Shown here piece by piece: positions 10,744 through 20,747 of a stretch of DNA of 64,000 nt. How positions within the stretch are numbered: position 1 is the stretch's first letter; each line of letters begins with the position of its first letter. The position numbers were made by a program, and so were the translations under genes. The notes below the pieces were generated by a model. It was not told the origin of the DNA and made no database searches. It was given only the letters and a program-made list of their open reading frames with translations. Origin of the DNA: Mesocentrotus franciscanus (Eukaryota; Echinodermata; Echinoidea; Camarodonta; Strongylocentrotidae); the NCBI GenBank assembly GCA_037976565.1, contig CP137675.1, positions 16,147,330 to 16,211,329 on the forward strand. Direction: 5' to 3'.

Positions 10744-11789
10744 TTGGCCGTTATCGGGGAGGTTGCAAGAGCTGAGGGCCTCTCGGAAAGGGCCTCTCAG
10801 TTTTTGACCAGGAGCCGCCGAGTTTCGACGAGAGTGTTGTATAACTCTCGGTTAGAGGCCTTCCACCAGTGGTGTGAGGGGCTTGACGTGGTACCCAGGA
10901 TGGCGTCTATTGGTGTCATAGCCGATTTTCTTATCTCTTTATTTGACAAGGGTAGATCTCTGTCCACGTTGCGTGGGTATCGTTCGGCCATCGCTGCTAT
11001 CCATGCAGGTTTCCCAGATGGCTCGAGTGTGTCTAACTCCCCTCGACTGGCAATGTTGTTGCGGTCCTTCTTTCTGGAGAGACCGCCCCAACAGAAGCTG
11101 GCTCCTCCCTGGAGTCTGCCCAAGGTTTTGGAGGCTTTATCTAAGCCTCCTTTTGAACCCTTGCCAAGGCTTCTCTGCACTGCCTCACAATCAAGACTTT
11201 GTTTTTAATTGCGATTGCGTCCGGGCAGAGGAGAGGCACGCTTCACGCCCTTTGCGTTTCTGCGGGCCACATTCGCTGGGAGAGGAAGGGTGTGAGACTT
11301 ATTCCCAAGCCTTCTTTCCTAGCAAAGAATCAAACTGTCTCATCGGGTCCAGTGGAGATTTTCCTTTGTCCTTTGTCCAGTGTCTCCTCAGTCGAGGAAG
11401 ACAAAGTCTGGTGTCCGGTTAGGGCTCTGAAGTGGTATTTGGACAAGACTAAAGGTGTTCGGAGGAATGAGCAGTTATTCCTGATTACGCGGGAACCCTT
11501 CTCTCCTGCGTCTAAGGAGTCCATCTCTAGATGGATCATTGAGGCGGTTCAGGCCGCAGGTCCTGAGGCTCTCTCGGAAGGTGTGCCTCCTCGGGCGCAT
11601 GACACCAGGGGTATTAGTACCTCCTGGGCTTTGTTTCATGGTGTCGCCCTTCATGACATTATGAAGGCTGCCTTTTGGTTGTCGCCATATACCTTTATTT
11701 CATGTTATCTCAAAGATATTCCGGCAAGTGAGGAACGTTTCGCTTCTACCTCCTTGCTGGCGGCTTCTTCTTCGTTAGTTCCCCGTTAA
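10744..11789 (+). pseudogene. DIRS tyrosine recombinase region, one frameshift
   Basis: This enzyme would insert the circular DNA copy by site-specific strand exchange through a tyrosine nucleophile. The N-terminal SAM-like core-binding part lies in the first frame from 10744, with SLSTLRGYRSAIAAIHAGF as a recognisable stretch. Near 11165 the reading moves to the frame ending at 11789. That frame carries the catalytic pieces: SGQRRGTL (Arg of box I, about 11220-11240), HDTRG (His-x-x-Arg, about 11600) and CYLKDI (nucleophilic Tyr, about 11703). All expected catalytic residues appear to be present. The stop is TAA at 11787-11789, shortly before the internal complementary region. A single indel separates this from a full-length frame, so it is the best preserved protein of the element. 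Confidence 0.9.
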
Positions 11790-11832
11790 CCCTTTTGTTT
11801 GGGACATGCCTCCCGCTTTCATCTGTGTTGGT

Positions 11833-11930
11833 CTAAGCAATAATAGGTAGATACATATGATTTATTGTGGTAAATTAGTTAAATCATAACTGATTTTATT
11901 ATTTACTATATAAATCTATGTATCTACCTA
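11833..11930 (+). repeat. DIRS internal complementary region (ICR)
   Basis: Its first part (11833-11874) is the inverse of the extreme left end (about 5988-6029). Its second part (from 11875) is the inverse of the extreme right end (about 12120-12172). Together they spell the joined left and right ends of the element in reverse complement. In DIRS-1 models the ICR serves as template to complete and align both ends into a circle. Confidence 0.92.
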
Positions 11931-11994
11931 TGTCCCTCCCTCCGGCCCCTCTCCTTGTTTACAACATGTCCCTGGTCTGTCTCTGGGACTGCGT

Positions 11995-12130
11995 GAGAGA
12001 GGAAGTTTGTATGCGGACGTAGAGTGCGCGTGACTGAAGGGTATATCGGGGTGGGGTATGCACAACTGTGACTTTTTATTTTCGATGACTGCTTTGTCTG
12101 GAGGACTAAGCAATAATAGGTAGATACATA
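11995..12130 (-). repeat. DIRS right inverted terminal repeat
   Basis: Near-perfect reverse complement of 6006-6141. Bases 12131-12172 beyond it are specific to the right end and recur, inverted, in the ICR. Confidence 0.93.
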
Positions 12131-12175
12131 GATTTATATAGTAAATAATAAAATCAGTTATGATTTAACTAATTT

Positions 12176-13330
12176 TCCACTATTGCTTACAAATTTTGCC
12201 CTTTTGCGGTCATCTAGTGCCATATCGAGTTTCAAAGAGTCGGAGGAGCAGGAACAGGAACATTTTGTTCTACCACTACGATGAAAAGCAGTGGAGCCGG
12301 AAAGGGGCAGGAGGCAAAATGCCCAAAATGTCGTTATAGCAACTGTGCCCCATTTATAAATATAATCATGCTCATTTTTAAAGCTATCAAACGTCCCTTC
12401 TCTGGGCCAAGGTAATCAATTGCCATTTGGTAAAGAATTTAAAGGTTAAAGGCAACTGCATTTACATTACCAAATGTCATTCATGTTAAAAAGACTGATA
12501 CATAATCACTCTACGTGCTATATGATCAGATATTATTATCACCCTCATCTCCCCAGGATCAATAGATTTCTCATAGCCCCCATAACATGTGCCCAAAGTT
12601 CATAGCGACTAAGAGCAATTTTTCTCAAATTTCCTTCAAAACTCGCTCGCTACGCTCGCTCACATTTACACTTTATTATATTAAGTAGCATATTGATGGT
12701 CTTATTCATTCTTTCATTATGAGATTGTGCTTAAAACTCCAGCAGGATTGGTTATTTCATTTAATAATGAGAACCAATCAGTTGAAATGTGACTTTAAAA
12801 ATCTCATCATTTTTGCACGCTCGCTACGCTCGTTCGCAGATGAATTTTCAGACCATTTCACACAACATCAAAGTATGGTGCTGAATGAGTATCTTAGGTC
12901 ACATATAGAGACAATTTCGAAGATAATCCCTGATAATGTAATAATTATAATTTTGTTTATACATGTATATGAAACAAAGCGCAAGAAGGGGGAACCTTTT
13001 GGAATGGAGGTCATTCCTGAAAACACAGACAAAATTTTGGACTAGGTGGCAGACTTTGGCAATTCGAATGTTTCAAGAAAGTTTAGATCTGCTGTTACAA
13101 CCATGTTGATGGAGTTGACAACAAACAGACTGAACAAGATACTTATCGATTTCAGATCCTCCTTCCTCGTTTTCTGAATGTTCTGTCCTTACAAGTAGGT
13201 CGGGTAAGAGAAGACTGATGTGGATAAGGGTGATCGTATCAATTTCGAAATGTCCAGGGTTACAATAGGGCAAAACCATAGGCCTGTTTGCTGAGAGCTA
13301 AGTCGGTTCATACGTGACGATATCGTATTA
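12176..13330. other. Intron sequence with two CTCGCTACGCTCG motifs
   Basis: I see no exon here. The recognisable strings are GCTCGCTACGCTCGCTC at about 12645-12662 and GCTCGCTACGCTCG at about 12817-12830. Similar GCGAGCG(A/T)AGCGAGCG strings occur near 18537 and 18707. Confidence 0.6.
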
Positions 13331-13410
13331 TTATCCTCTCACTGACGAAGTCGGAGGGGATATAGTAACGCTGCCGTCCGTCCGTCCTTCCGTCCGTCCT
13401 TCCGTAACAA
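13330..13410. repeat. (CCGTCCGTCCTT)n run heading array B
   Basis: CACTGACGAAGTCGGAGGGG and GATATAGTAACGCTG precede a CCGTCCGTCCTT run. The layout (GC-rich short run, then degenerate long units) parallels 4390-5160. Confidence 0.8.
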
Positions 13411-13980
13411 ATCTGGTTCCGATCGATAACTTTAGTAATGTTTGACGGATTTTAATGAAATTTGATATGAAGGTACATGCAATCAAAACACAGCGTAAGT
13501 TCGATTTCGGAGTATGTAGGTCAAAGGTCTTAGTTCATTATATATGCGAATCTGGTTTCCGTTCGATAACTTTAATTAGTAATGTTTGACGGATTTTAAT
13601 CAAATTTGATATGAAGGTACATGGCATCAAAACACAGCCTAAGTTTGATTTTGGAGTACGTAGGTCAAAGGTCATAGCTCATTAAATATGCGAATCTGGT
13701 TTCTGTTCAATAACTTTAGTAATGTTTGACAGATTTTAATGAAATTTGATTTGAAGGTACATGGTATCAAAACACAGCCTAAGTTCGATTTCGGAGTATG
13801 TAGGTCAAAGGTCATAGCTCATTAAATATGCGAATCTGGTTTCCGTTCGATAACTTTAGTAATGTTTGACAGATTTTAATGAAATATGATATGAAAGTAC
13901 ATGGTATCATAACACAGCGTAAGTTCGATTTCGGAGTATGTATGTCAAAGGTGAAAGGTCATAGCTCATTAAATATGCTA
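13411..13980. repeat. Satellite-like array B, four units of about 140 bases with DR1-like motifs
   Basis: Units begin near 13411, 13550, 13694 and 13834 with ATCTGGTTTCCGTTCGATAA. They continue through AGTAATGTTTGACGGATTTT, a GAAGGTACATG block, AAAACACAGC, TTCGATTTCGGAGTATG and a TAGGTCAAAGGTCATAGCTC block. Units are closer to each other than those in array A. Exact AGGTCAAAGGTCA occurs at 13662 and 13802; variants occur at 13518 and 13941. Confidence 0.9.
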
Positions 13981-14568
13981 AAATACCTAATTATATATGC
14001 GAAAATGTAGTTAACTTTCTTGCCTAGTAATATAATAGTATAGTCTAAAGGAGGTAACTTGTTCTAACGTATACAAGCCATTTGTACCCTTAAATAATGG
14101 CTTGTGACTATTTTAATGTGAAAATGCATAAAATAAAGTACATGTATACTTAAACATGTGATTGCCATCATGTACGTAGTAATTCTGTCCACACGGTTAC
14201 AGCCCACAATAACAACTACGAGGTCACACGGGCCTCCTGTAAGACTATAGAGTTCACTAAATCGACGGCTCACGAAGCCGACAGCCAACGAGACTGATCT
14301 GTCGGTCTCGCTGGTATTCTGGCAACATTTTTGAGGGTTTCACATGAGACGAACACAGCTGGGTTCTTTGGCTGTCAGTCTTGTGGACCGTCAGTCGACT
14401 GGGATATCCTGTTCCGTATTCCTGAAATCAAAGTTTATGGAATACCGAAGATTGAATTGGCAATCACGTTCATATTATAATAGGAAAGAACCTCTCGTTA
14501 TTAATAATCTTGTGACATTCATCCAGTTCCCACATCTCTTACCTATAATCAACTTCTGTTCCTTTCAG

Positions 14569-14793
14569 ACGGACGATAAAGGTGTGTTCTCGACCAATCT
14601 CTCCGAAGAGTACTTGCTGGCTGCCGACACATTCAACATCTCCCGCCGTGATGTCTGGGACATGTCTGAAGGGGCAGTTGACTGTATTTTTGGTGGAGAG
14701 AATATGAAAGGACTATTGCGGACAATATGGGCCAAAGAGAAACCCAAACTTGGATTGGGAGAGGCGGGAGTGCTCAACGGAGAAACCCTTTAA
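14569..14793 (+). CDS. ADAL: ADAL, last coding exon and stop
   Basis: A classic acceptor (pyrimidine tract, CCTTTCAG at 14561-14568) is followed by TDDKGVFSTNLSEEY. This corresponds to the TDDKGVF block of vertebrate ADAL; the first Asp (14572-14574) is the expected metal-binding residue of the superfamily. The downstream helices AADTFNISRRDVWDMSEGAV and CIFGGENMKG also match the family order. The exon closes with a short Gly/Glu-rich tail and TAA at 14791-14793, so the three exons here encode about 154 residues, the C-terminal two fifths of the usual protein. There is no frameshift and all visible catalytic positions are intact, so I expect a working gene despite the huge intron before it. 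Confidence 0.93.
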   Translation, partial: TDDKGVFSTNLSEEYLLAADTFNISRRDVWDMSEGAVDCIFGGENMKGLLRTIWAKEKPKLGLGEAGVLNGETL

Positions 14794-15134
14794 ATTTTAT
14801 TTTGTTTTGTGAAGAGAATGTCATTTGAAATGGTAGATGAAAGAAATGCTGCTTGTTAGAAATTGAGTAAATGATTGAGCTTTCCTTTTAGAATGAGGAG
14901 ACTTGTTTGATGTCACAAGAAAACTAAGGTGACGTCATGCTATTTCAGTACTCTGTACAATTATCTGAGTAGCCTAGATCAGCCCGCTCAAGCCCAGCAG
15001 GGTTTGGCGCCATTATACACATCCGCAGTTAACAAGCGAAATCAAAGGCGTAGATTCCAAGCTAGGAAAAAATGTCTTGACCGAACCGATGTCCATACCT
15101 CATTCAACAACCAGACCTGACCGAATTCGGTAAA

Positions 15135-15140
15135 AATAAA
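15135..15140 (+). terminator. ADAL: Candidate ADAL polyadenylation signal
   Basis: AATAAA lies about 340 bases after the ADAL stop, the first canonical signal I found on this strand. Use of this particular site is inferred. Confidence 0.5.
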
Positions 15141-16880
15141 TTGAAAAAAGCGGAATGATGATTTTCGGAGGCCAGGATGGGGATGTAGATCGGTTTGCAA
15201 TATTGAATATTCTTTTATATTTTTGAAAGGAGGATGGAGATGGACCATTTATCATAATGAAAACAACTGTAAGGTTTATATAGCCCTGGAGGGAAAAATC
15301 AAAGTCTCTCTCTCTCCTTATTTTGTTGGGAGCGGAGGAGGAAACAAATGGAAAAAAAAAATCGCTTTGATTTTAACATCAGAGCCTGATAAGGATGTAT
15401 ATCTTGAATTATATTTTGGGCTTAGGGGATATTAAATGATTTATTTTGATGGATATGGGAAGTGATTGAACCCAACTGAAAAGTGTTAACTAGTTGAATT
15501 TTACAAGCCAATTATTGGTCCAATTGCGGCAAGTCAAGGGGAGTTCATTCATGATTATTACTGATGTAGATCATTTTTTTAACAGTATTTATAGATCCTG
15601 GCGATATGAGCTAAATCTTCGGTATATACCTCTCTTCCTGTCGTCGTTTCCAATTTGCAATATTATCATTATGTACATCATTTGCAATACTTTAAATATT
15701 AGTAGAGTCTTTTTGTTCTTCATCATTATGCATATCTCGCCTATATCAGCTGTATGGAGATGTTATGCGTCATATGGTAATCACAACGTAAAGTTAAGTC
15801 CCAGTATTTTATTTTGCTATGAGCCGCACAAAGATTTACATGTACTTAATATTCGTGTGCTACACTGTAAACACTTACTAGTAGGATTCCGGTATGGAAG
15901 GGAATCATAAGTTGGGCTAGAATCGATACATTTTTTGTAGAAATGTTACTTGAAAAAAATCATTTCTTTGGCTCATGTTTTTAATATACACGTATCTCTG
16001 AGTGGTAAATGAAAAAGTTGACAAATATTTTTTTCCACGAGGACATAGAATTAAAGGAAACCTTATATTACCCCAACTTTACTTACTCTGAGAGATTTAA
16101 TATATTCTTGCCCATTAATCTACAAGACTCCCCACCAAAGTGTATGAGAGACGCATAAAGCAAGAATAATGTACAGTTTCGCAGCAAGACATGGGCATTG
16201 CCATTTTCTTGATGACGTGACGTACTATGTGAAGTCGTTTATCAAGTTAATGTATTGAAATTTATGGATGTTTCCTTCCCTGGTGTGTGTGTCTGGTGAT
16301 GAATCATTTCATTCACCTGCTATTATCCTTTGTTACAGTACTACAATTGCCAGAACGCAAATTGCATAAATAAGTTGGTGCTCTTCTGGGGTGAAGATTT
16401 CTCATAAATGAACAAAAAAATCAACTGTCAACTGCTATATTTTAGTATTTTTAAATGAATTTTCCCCTGTTTAATATTTGTTACCAAATGTAATTTCTAT
16501 CTTCTCAGCTATGATTTTCCTCATTGAATAGTAAAGGTTTTGTAATTGATTTAAAAAGTCTTTCCAACTAAAGCTTGTTGCATGATACATGTATAGCTTC
16601 AACTGGTATGTCACCTTTCTCAAGAAAATTCCTACATCTCTTGTACATTTTCGTAAGGAATATTGTACATCAAAGGGCAGGAATACATCTCATTTTACAG
16701 AATACATATTAGTCTTTGGGATGAGGTTTTCTTTAAGCAGTATCGTTGCGTAGGTCCATACATTGAGGAGGCACCAGCAACATGAGTGGCCATCGATCTG
16801 TTTATAAAATGTAATATGGATGGTCACCAAATAATGGACAATGTGGGAAGAAGTCTTATCGTCATTTTGTTCATGTTTTT
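15141..16880. other. No gene recognised
   Basis: Sequence downstream of ADAL. The 138-residue open frame at 15494-15910 is hydrophobic and AT-driven, with no recognisable domain. I see no repeats of note. Confidence 0.55.
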
Positions 16881-17207
16881 CTTTTTCTTTATCCTTTCTC
16901 TTTATAGTTTCTGTTTTTTTCCCCTCGATATGTTTTATTAATATCGATATAATGTGTTAATAATGATATAATGTGGTATATTGCTAAACAGTACGGGATC
17001 ATGGACATTAGTTTTACACAAACTTTTTTTGATCCCGCCACATTTACATTGTATGTTTTTCAAGTCGTGTAAATTTGTCCTTTTATCTTCTTAATTTGCA
17101 TGTATTTGATTTTTGTTTACTTTTTATACTTTTACTTTTGTATATAACTGTGTTTCTGTATTTTTTTTTAATGCAAATGCGGAAATAAATTCAATTCAAT
17201 TCAATTA
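16881..17207 (+). mobile_element. Probable LINE 3' end with (TCAAT)n tail
   Basis: A T-rich 3'-UTR-like stretch ends in GCGGAAATAAAT followed by three TCAAT repeats (to 17207). Short tandem tails directly after AATAAA are typical of CR1/Jockey-type LINE ends. No coding remnant was seen, so family is not assigned. Confidence 0.45.
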
Positions 17208-18761
17208 AACATGTGATGGGGGTACCCCCTGTATCCCATTTAGCTAGATCACTTGAACTGGGTCATTAAGTCCAAGCACATGTCTGCAGTAAACTGTTCA
17301 TTCCCCCAGATCTTAAGTATCCAATTATCGTATTCATATTTAATTTTCCTCTTCTTTTCTTAGTGGAATATAATATTATTCATGTATCCATATTCGGATT
17401 TGCAGTGATCCCTTTATTTTCAAGATCGTGAGTATCCAATTATGAAATGTATATTCCATTTTGTTTCCCCTTCGTACTGCCGTCTAAGATATTTTTTCAT
17501 ACATGTCCATGTATATTCATACACGTAATTGCTTTTGCTTTTTTTTTCTTCTTTTTTTTTCTTCTTCGTATTATAGTCTAATCTGTAGTTTTCAAAATCT
17601 TCAATATCAAGTTGCTCGGTGCATTTTTCATTTAATTTTCGTAGTATCGTATATTCATGTGTGTGTGTGTGTATTGGGTTTGTACAGACGTGTATCAATC
17701 AGATATGATTATTTTATCCATCATTTGCAGTAAATTTGTTTATTTCCAGTAAGAATAAAATCTCGTTATTTTTGTCAAGATCTTGAATATCGAAGTGCAA
17801 GATGTAATGTCTCTCTCTCTCTTCTGTCTGGTCTTCGTATCGTCATAGCACAAATCCATATGGTTAAGGAAGGGGATGGTTGCCCCCCCCCCCCTCTCGA
17901 AAAAAATGCTAAACATCACTGTTTGGCAACCGAACAGTAAGTTTTGTTTAAAAGAATATTCCCTCCTTCCAATACGCTAATAACTCTTTTTATATCATGC
18001 ATACAAAATTTATTGGTTTTTGATTGGTTGAGAGCTCTTCACGTGACCAGAAATATTCAACCATTTTAAGGTTGCTCTGCAAAAGTACTATTTGGGAGTA
18101 GAAGTAGCCTACTATTTGGGAGGTACTACTTGTATTTGGGAGTTGAAAATTCGTACGGGATTTCAAGTGAAATCTACACTGATCCGCAGTCTAATTAACT
18201 GTGCTGCATTACTGCAGGTGAGTTATTCTGCTTGATTATACATTTTTGATGTAGGATATAAAACAAATATACACTGCCTTCTTTTCGAGGTACAATACTG
18301 GTCAGGGGCGGCCGAGCGACTTCCAAAATGGGGGGGGGGCACCAACAAATAGGGCACCTACAATGGGAAATCTCGAAGCGAAAATATACAATTTTTGTAG
18401 ACATTGGTATATACCCCTACATTGTGATTACATTATCAGGGATGATTTCCATATTTGTTTCTCTTTATACATCGATACAAGATATTGCTTAAGCATCATA
18501 TTTTGCAGTTGGGTGGGATGTCCGAATATTCATTTGCGAGCGAGCGAAGCGAGCGAGGAAATTTTAAAGATTTGTGAGGTCGCAATGCGAAAAATTACAT
18601 CCTATAAAGAGGAAAAAACAAATCCTGATGGGGTCATAAGCACATTCTTATAAGGGAAGATTGAAAAGGCCTTTGATAAGTAACATGATTATATCATCTA
18701 TAAATGCAAGCGAGCGTAGCGAGCGAGCTATGGGGGAAATTACTCTTAGTCGCTTTAAATT
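17208..18761. other. No gene; small simple repeats
   Basis: It includes a pyrimidine-rich run at 17540-17570, a GTGTGT run near 17660, C and G homopolymers near 17885 and 18333, and GCGAGCGAAGCGAGCGAG at about 18537. A similar motif lies at about 18707-18727. No coding similarity is visible. Confidence 0.6.
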
Positions 18762-19145
18762 AGGGGCACGTTTAATGATGAGAGGAAAAGGGGACATATA
18801 TCGAAAGGGATAAGACACTTATTTGAAGAAAAAAAGGAGCACGACAGGGTAATTATCAGAGGTGAAAAGGAGGCACTTCTTACACCTGAAAAAAGGCACT
18901 TATGAGAATGGGAAATAGGCATTTGTTGACTGAAAAGGGGCACCCATCGGATTTTAATAGGGGCATTTATAAGAGGTGAAAAGGGTTACTTATCGCATCT
19001 GAAAAGGAGCACTGACCAGATATGAAAAGGGGCACTTATAATTAAGGAAAATGTGCATTTGCTGAAAGAAAAGGGGCACCGATCAGATTTTAATAAGGGC
19101 ATTTATCGGAGGTGAAGGGGGCACTTATCAAAAGTGAAAAGGGGC
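18762..19145. repeat. GTGCCCC-type minisatellite, reverse orientation (copy 3)
   Basis: Many degenerate units of about 28-33 bases read GAAAAGGGGCACTTATCA or close variants. They are the reverse complement of the units at 4181-4375 and 5812-5978. Confidence 0.8.
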
Positions 19146-19149
19146 AAGA

Positions 19150-19403
19150 CTATCGCACGACAGTCGCAAGACTGTCGTAGGACAGACTCACTACAGCCAC
19201 AAGACATAGATTTAAAAAAAATTTAAATCGTCGAACAAAAAAGGTGCATGTCCAATTTTGCCTCACGACGGCAAGTCGATGCCACGATGCTCAATATTTC
19301 GTAGGACTGTCTTGCGACGACCTCCGATGACCCACGATTTCCCCAAATTTTCTGTCGTGTCGTGGCACAAATGCGTCGTGGGTTCGTTGTGACCAGGCCT
19401 TAA
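19150..19403. mobile_element. Inverted-repeat element fragment with CGACAGTCG-type interior
   Basis: It is rich in short self-complementary pieces (GACAGTCGCAAGACTGTCGT, CTGTCTTGCGACGACC, TCGTGTCGTGGCAC). It ends in TTGTGACCAGGCCTTAA at 19387-19403, resembling the right ends of the elements at 37339 and 53788. No matching left end was found, so it is probably truncated. Confidence 0.5.
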
Positions 19404-20240
19404 TCATACGCACAGGGCACAACCTATGGGCACAAATGTCATGGGTGCCGACCGCATTGGTTTCGCCTCGCGTGCTTCAACACGTGCTCTCTGAAGTCAA
19501 AAGATTGACGTGGTTCCTGTTATTTGAGCTCCAACACTTCACTAAGCTTTTTATCTTCAAATTTCGTACATTGTATGGCCTCCTTCAGTTTCAAGATTTT
19601 AATTCATTCAGATCTTCAGTAAGGTTTATATTGGCATGCAAATGCATGCCTAAAACTACCTTTAGGTGCTACATTGAGTTTTTACCCCTTTCTGATATAA
19701 TTGCCTTCCCTAGGGTAATACCAGGGAATGGCAGAGGATATGTGTTCTGATAAGGGCAACTATTGATGGATTTGATGGCTGGAGAGGGTCAATACATTTC
19801 TTGTTGTTGAGCTAAGTTAATCCTGAATACCTTTCCCTCGGGAAATTCTTTCGAGACGGTATCTCCATCCATCCCAACTCCCTGGTAATACTCGTATTGG
19901 ATGCATATACCTCCCTCTCCAAAACACACGGTGTATTCCCAGCCTAGGGCAAAGTTAAAACTGGACCTTTTTACAAATCAGAAATCCGTTAATCCACCTT
20001 GCATTAAGGTATAACAATTAACAATACGGATACTAACCCGAGATACGTCAATCCGATTACTGCTTTCAGCTACAAAAGTTTGTGACATGATCGAAGAGTC
20101 CTGAGACGGGGATTTCCCGTTATTTTTTTTTCAACAAGCACTCATTGTACATGCAACGCATCAAGTGGTAAGACCACATTTGCGAAAAAGGGGGTTTTGC
20201 TTTAGCACCGCCTCGGTACGTATAGACGACCACACAAGTC
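19404..20240. other. No gene recognised
   Basis: Neither strand shows a family motif. The 104-residue open frame at 19436-19750 has no recognisable domain. Confidence 0.55.
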
Positions 20241-20747
20241 TAAAGGGGAAGCCCACCCTGAAATTAAGTTGGTTTTAATAGAAGCAGAAGAATGAGTGAA
20301 ACGGGTCAGTGAAAGTTTAAGCAAAAACCGATAAATATTAATTTTGGGGGAAATGTTTGAAGGTGCGATTAATCAACACAAATTGGCAACTCTGTGATGT
20401 TCCTTACGAGGTCCCGTCCCATTCAGAAAATCTTCTATCATATACATTCACCCTAAATGTGATTATTGCAAATATGTTTTTATACAACCCTTGTATAAGA
20501 CAAATGTATTCCGTCATTAATAAATAAGAAAATGAAAGTTTATGACTTTTTCTGTACAGAGCAAATTGGAGAGGAGCTCCCAAGATGCGTCACAGTGTTA
20601 CAAATTAGTGTTTCACTGATGATAACTTTAAAAAAATCATAACTTTCCTATTTTAATCGGATATTGCTCAAACTTTCACTAATTTGTTTCTCTCATTTTT
20701 CTGCTTCTATTAAAACCAACTAAATATTAGAATATACTTCCCCTTTA
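20241..20747. mobile_element. Short inverted-repeat element (about 507 bp, TAAAGGGGAAG ends)
   Basis: The left arm (20241 to about 20318) carries AGTTGGTTTTAATAGAAGCA and GAATGAGTGAAA. It pairs with the right arm (about 20674-20747), which carries TGCTTCTATTAAAACCAACT and CTTCCCCTTTAA. The centre also has CACAGTGTTACAAATTAGTG and AAAAAAATCATAACTTTCCT, blocks shared with the fragment near 3700-3866. It has no coding capacity, so it would be a non-autonomous DNA transposon. The superfamily is not clear. Confidence 0.75.

Larger units (their letters stand above)
5988..12172 (+). mobile_element. DIRS-type tyrosine-recombinase retrotransposon, structurally complete, coding-dead
   Basis: DIRS elements use reverse transcriptase plus a tyrosine recombinase instead of an integrase, and insert from a circular intermediate without target duplication. 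This copy has every structural hallmark: inverted terminal repeats (about 6006-6141 and 11995-12130), non-identical outer ends, and an internal complementary region (11833-11930) joining the inverse of both ends. It also has, in order, gag-like, RT-RNase H and tyrosine recombinase regions. Length is about 6.19 kb. The left end begins at TTTACCACAATAA; the right end finishes GATTTAACTAA before TTTTCCAC. A shared TTT makes the edges uncertain by about 3 bases. GC content is higher than the flanks. Several frameshifts make it non-autonomous now. Placement in the DIRS1 group rather than the Ngaro or PAT groups follows from the inverted repeats plus internal complementary region. Confidence 0.93.
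2507..14568 (+). other. ADAL: ADAL last intron, about 12 kb, repeat-filled
   Basis: It is bounded by GTAAGC at the 5' end and CCTTTCAG at the 3' end, and phase is conserved across it. At about 12,062 bases it is roughly twenty times the preceding intron. More than half is one DIRS element (about 6.2 kb). The rest includes two satellite-like arrays and GTGCCCC minisatellites. The DIRS element lies in the same orientation as the host gene. Confidence 0.88.

Noticed and set aside
14344..14568. N-terminal extension of the last ADAL exon
   Set aside because: The frame is open upstream, but a strong acceptor at 14561-14568 and exact family alignment from TDDKGVF show that this part is intron.
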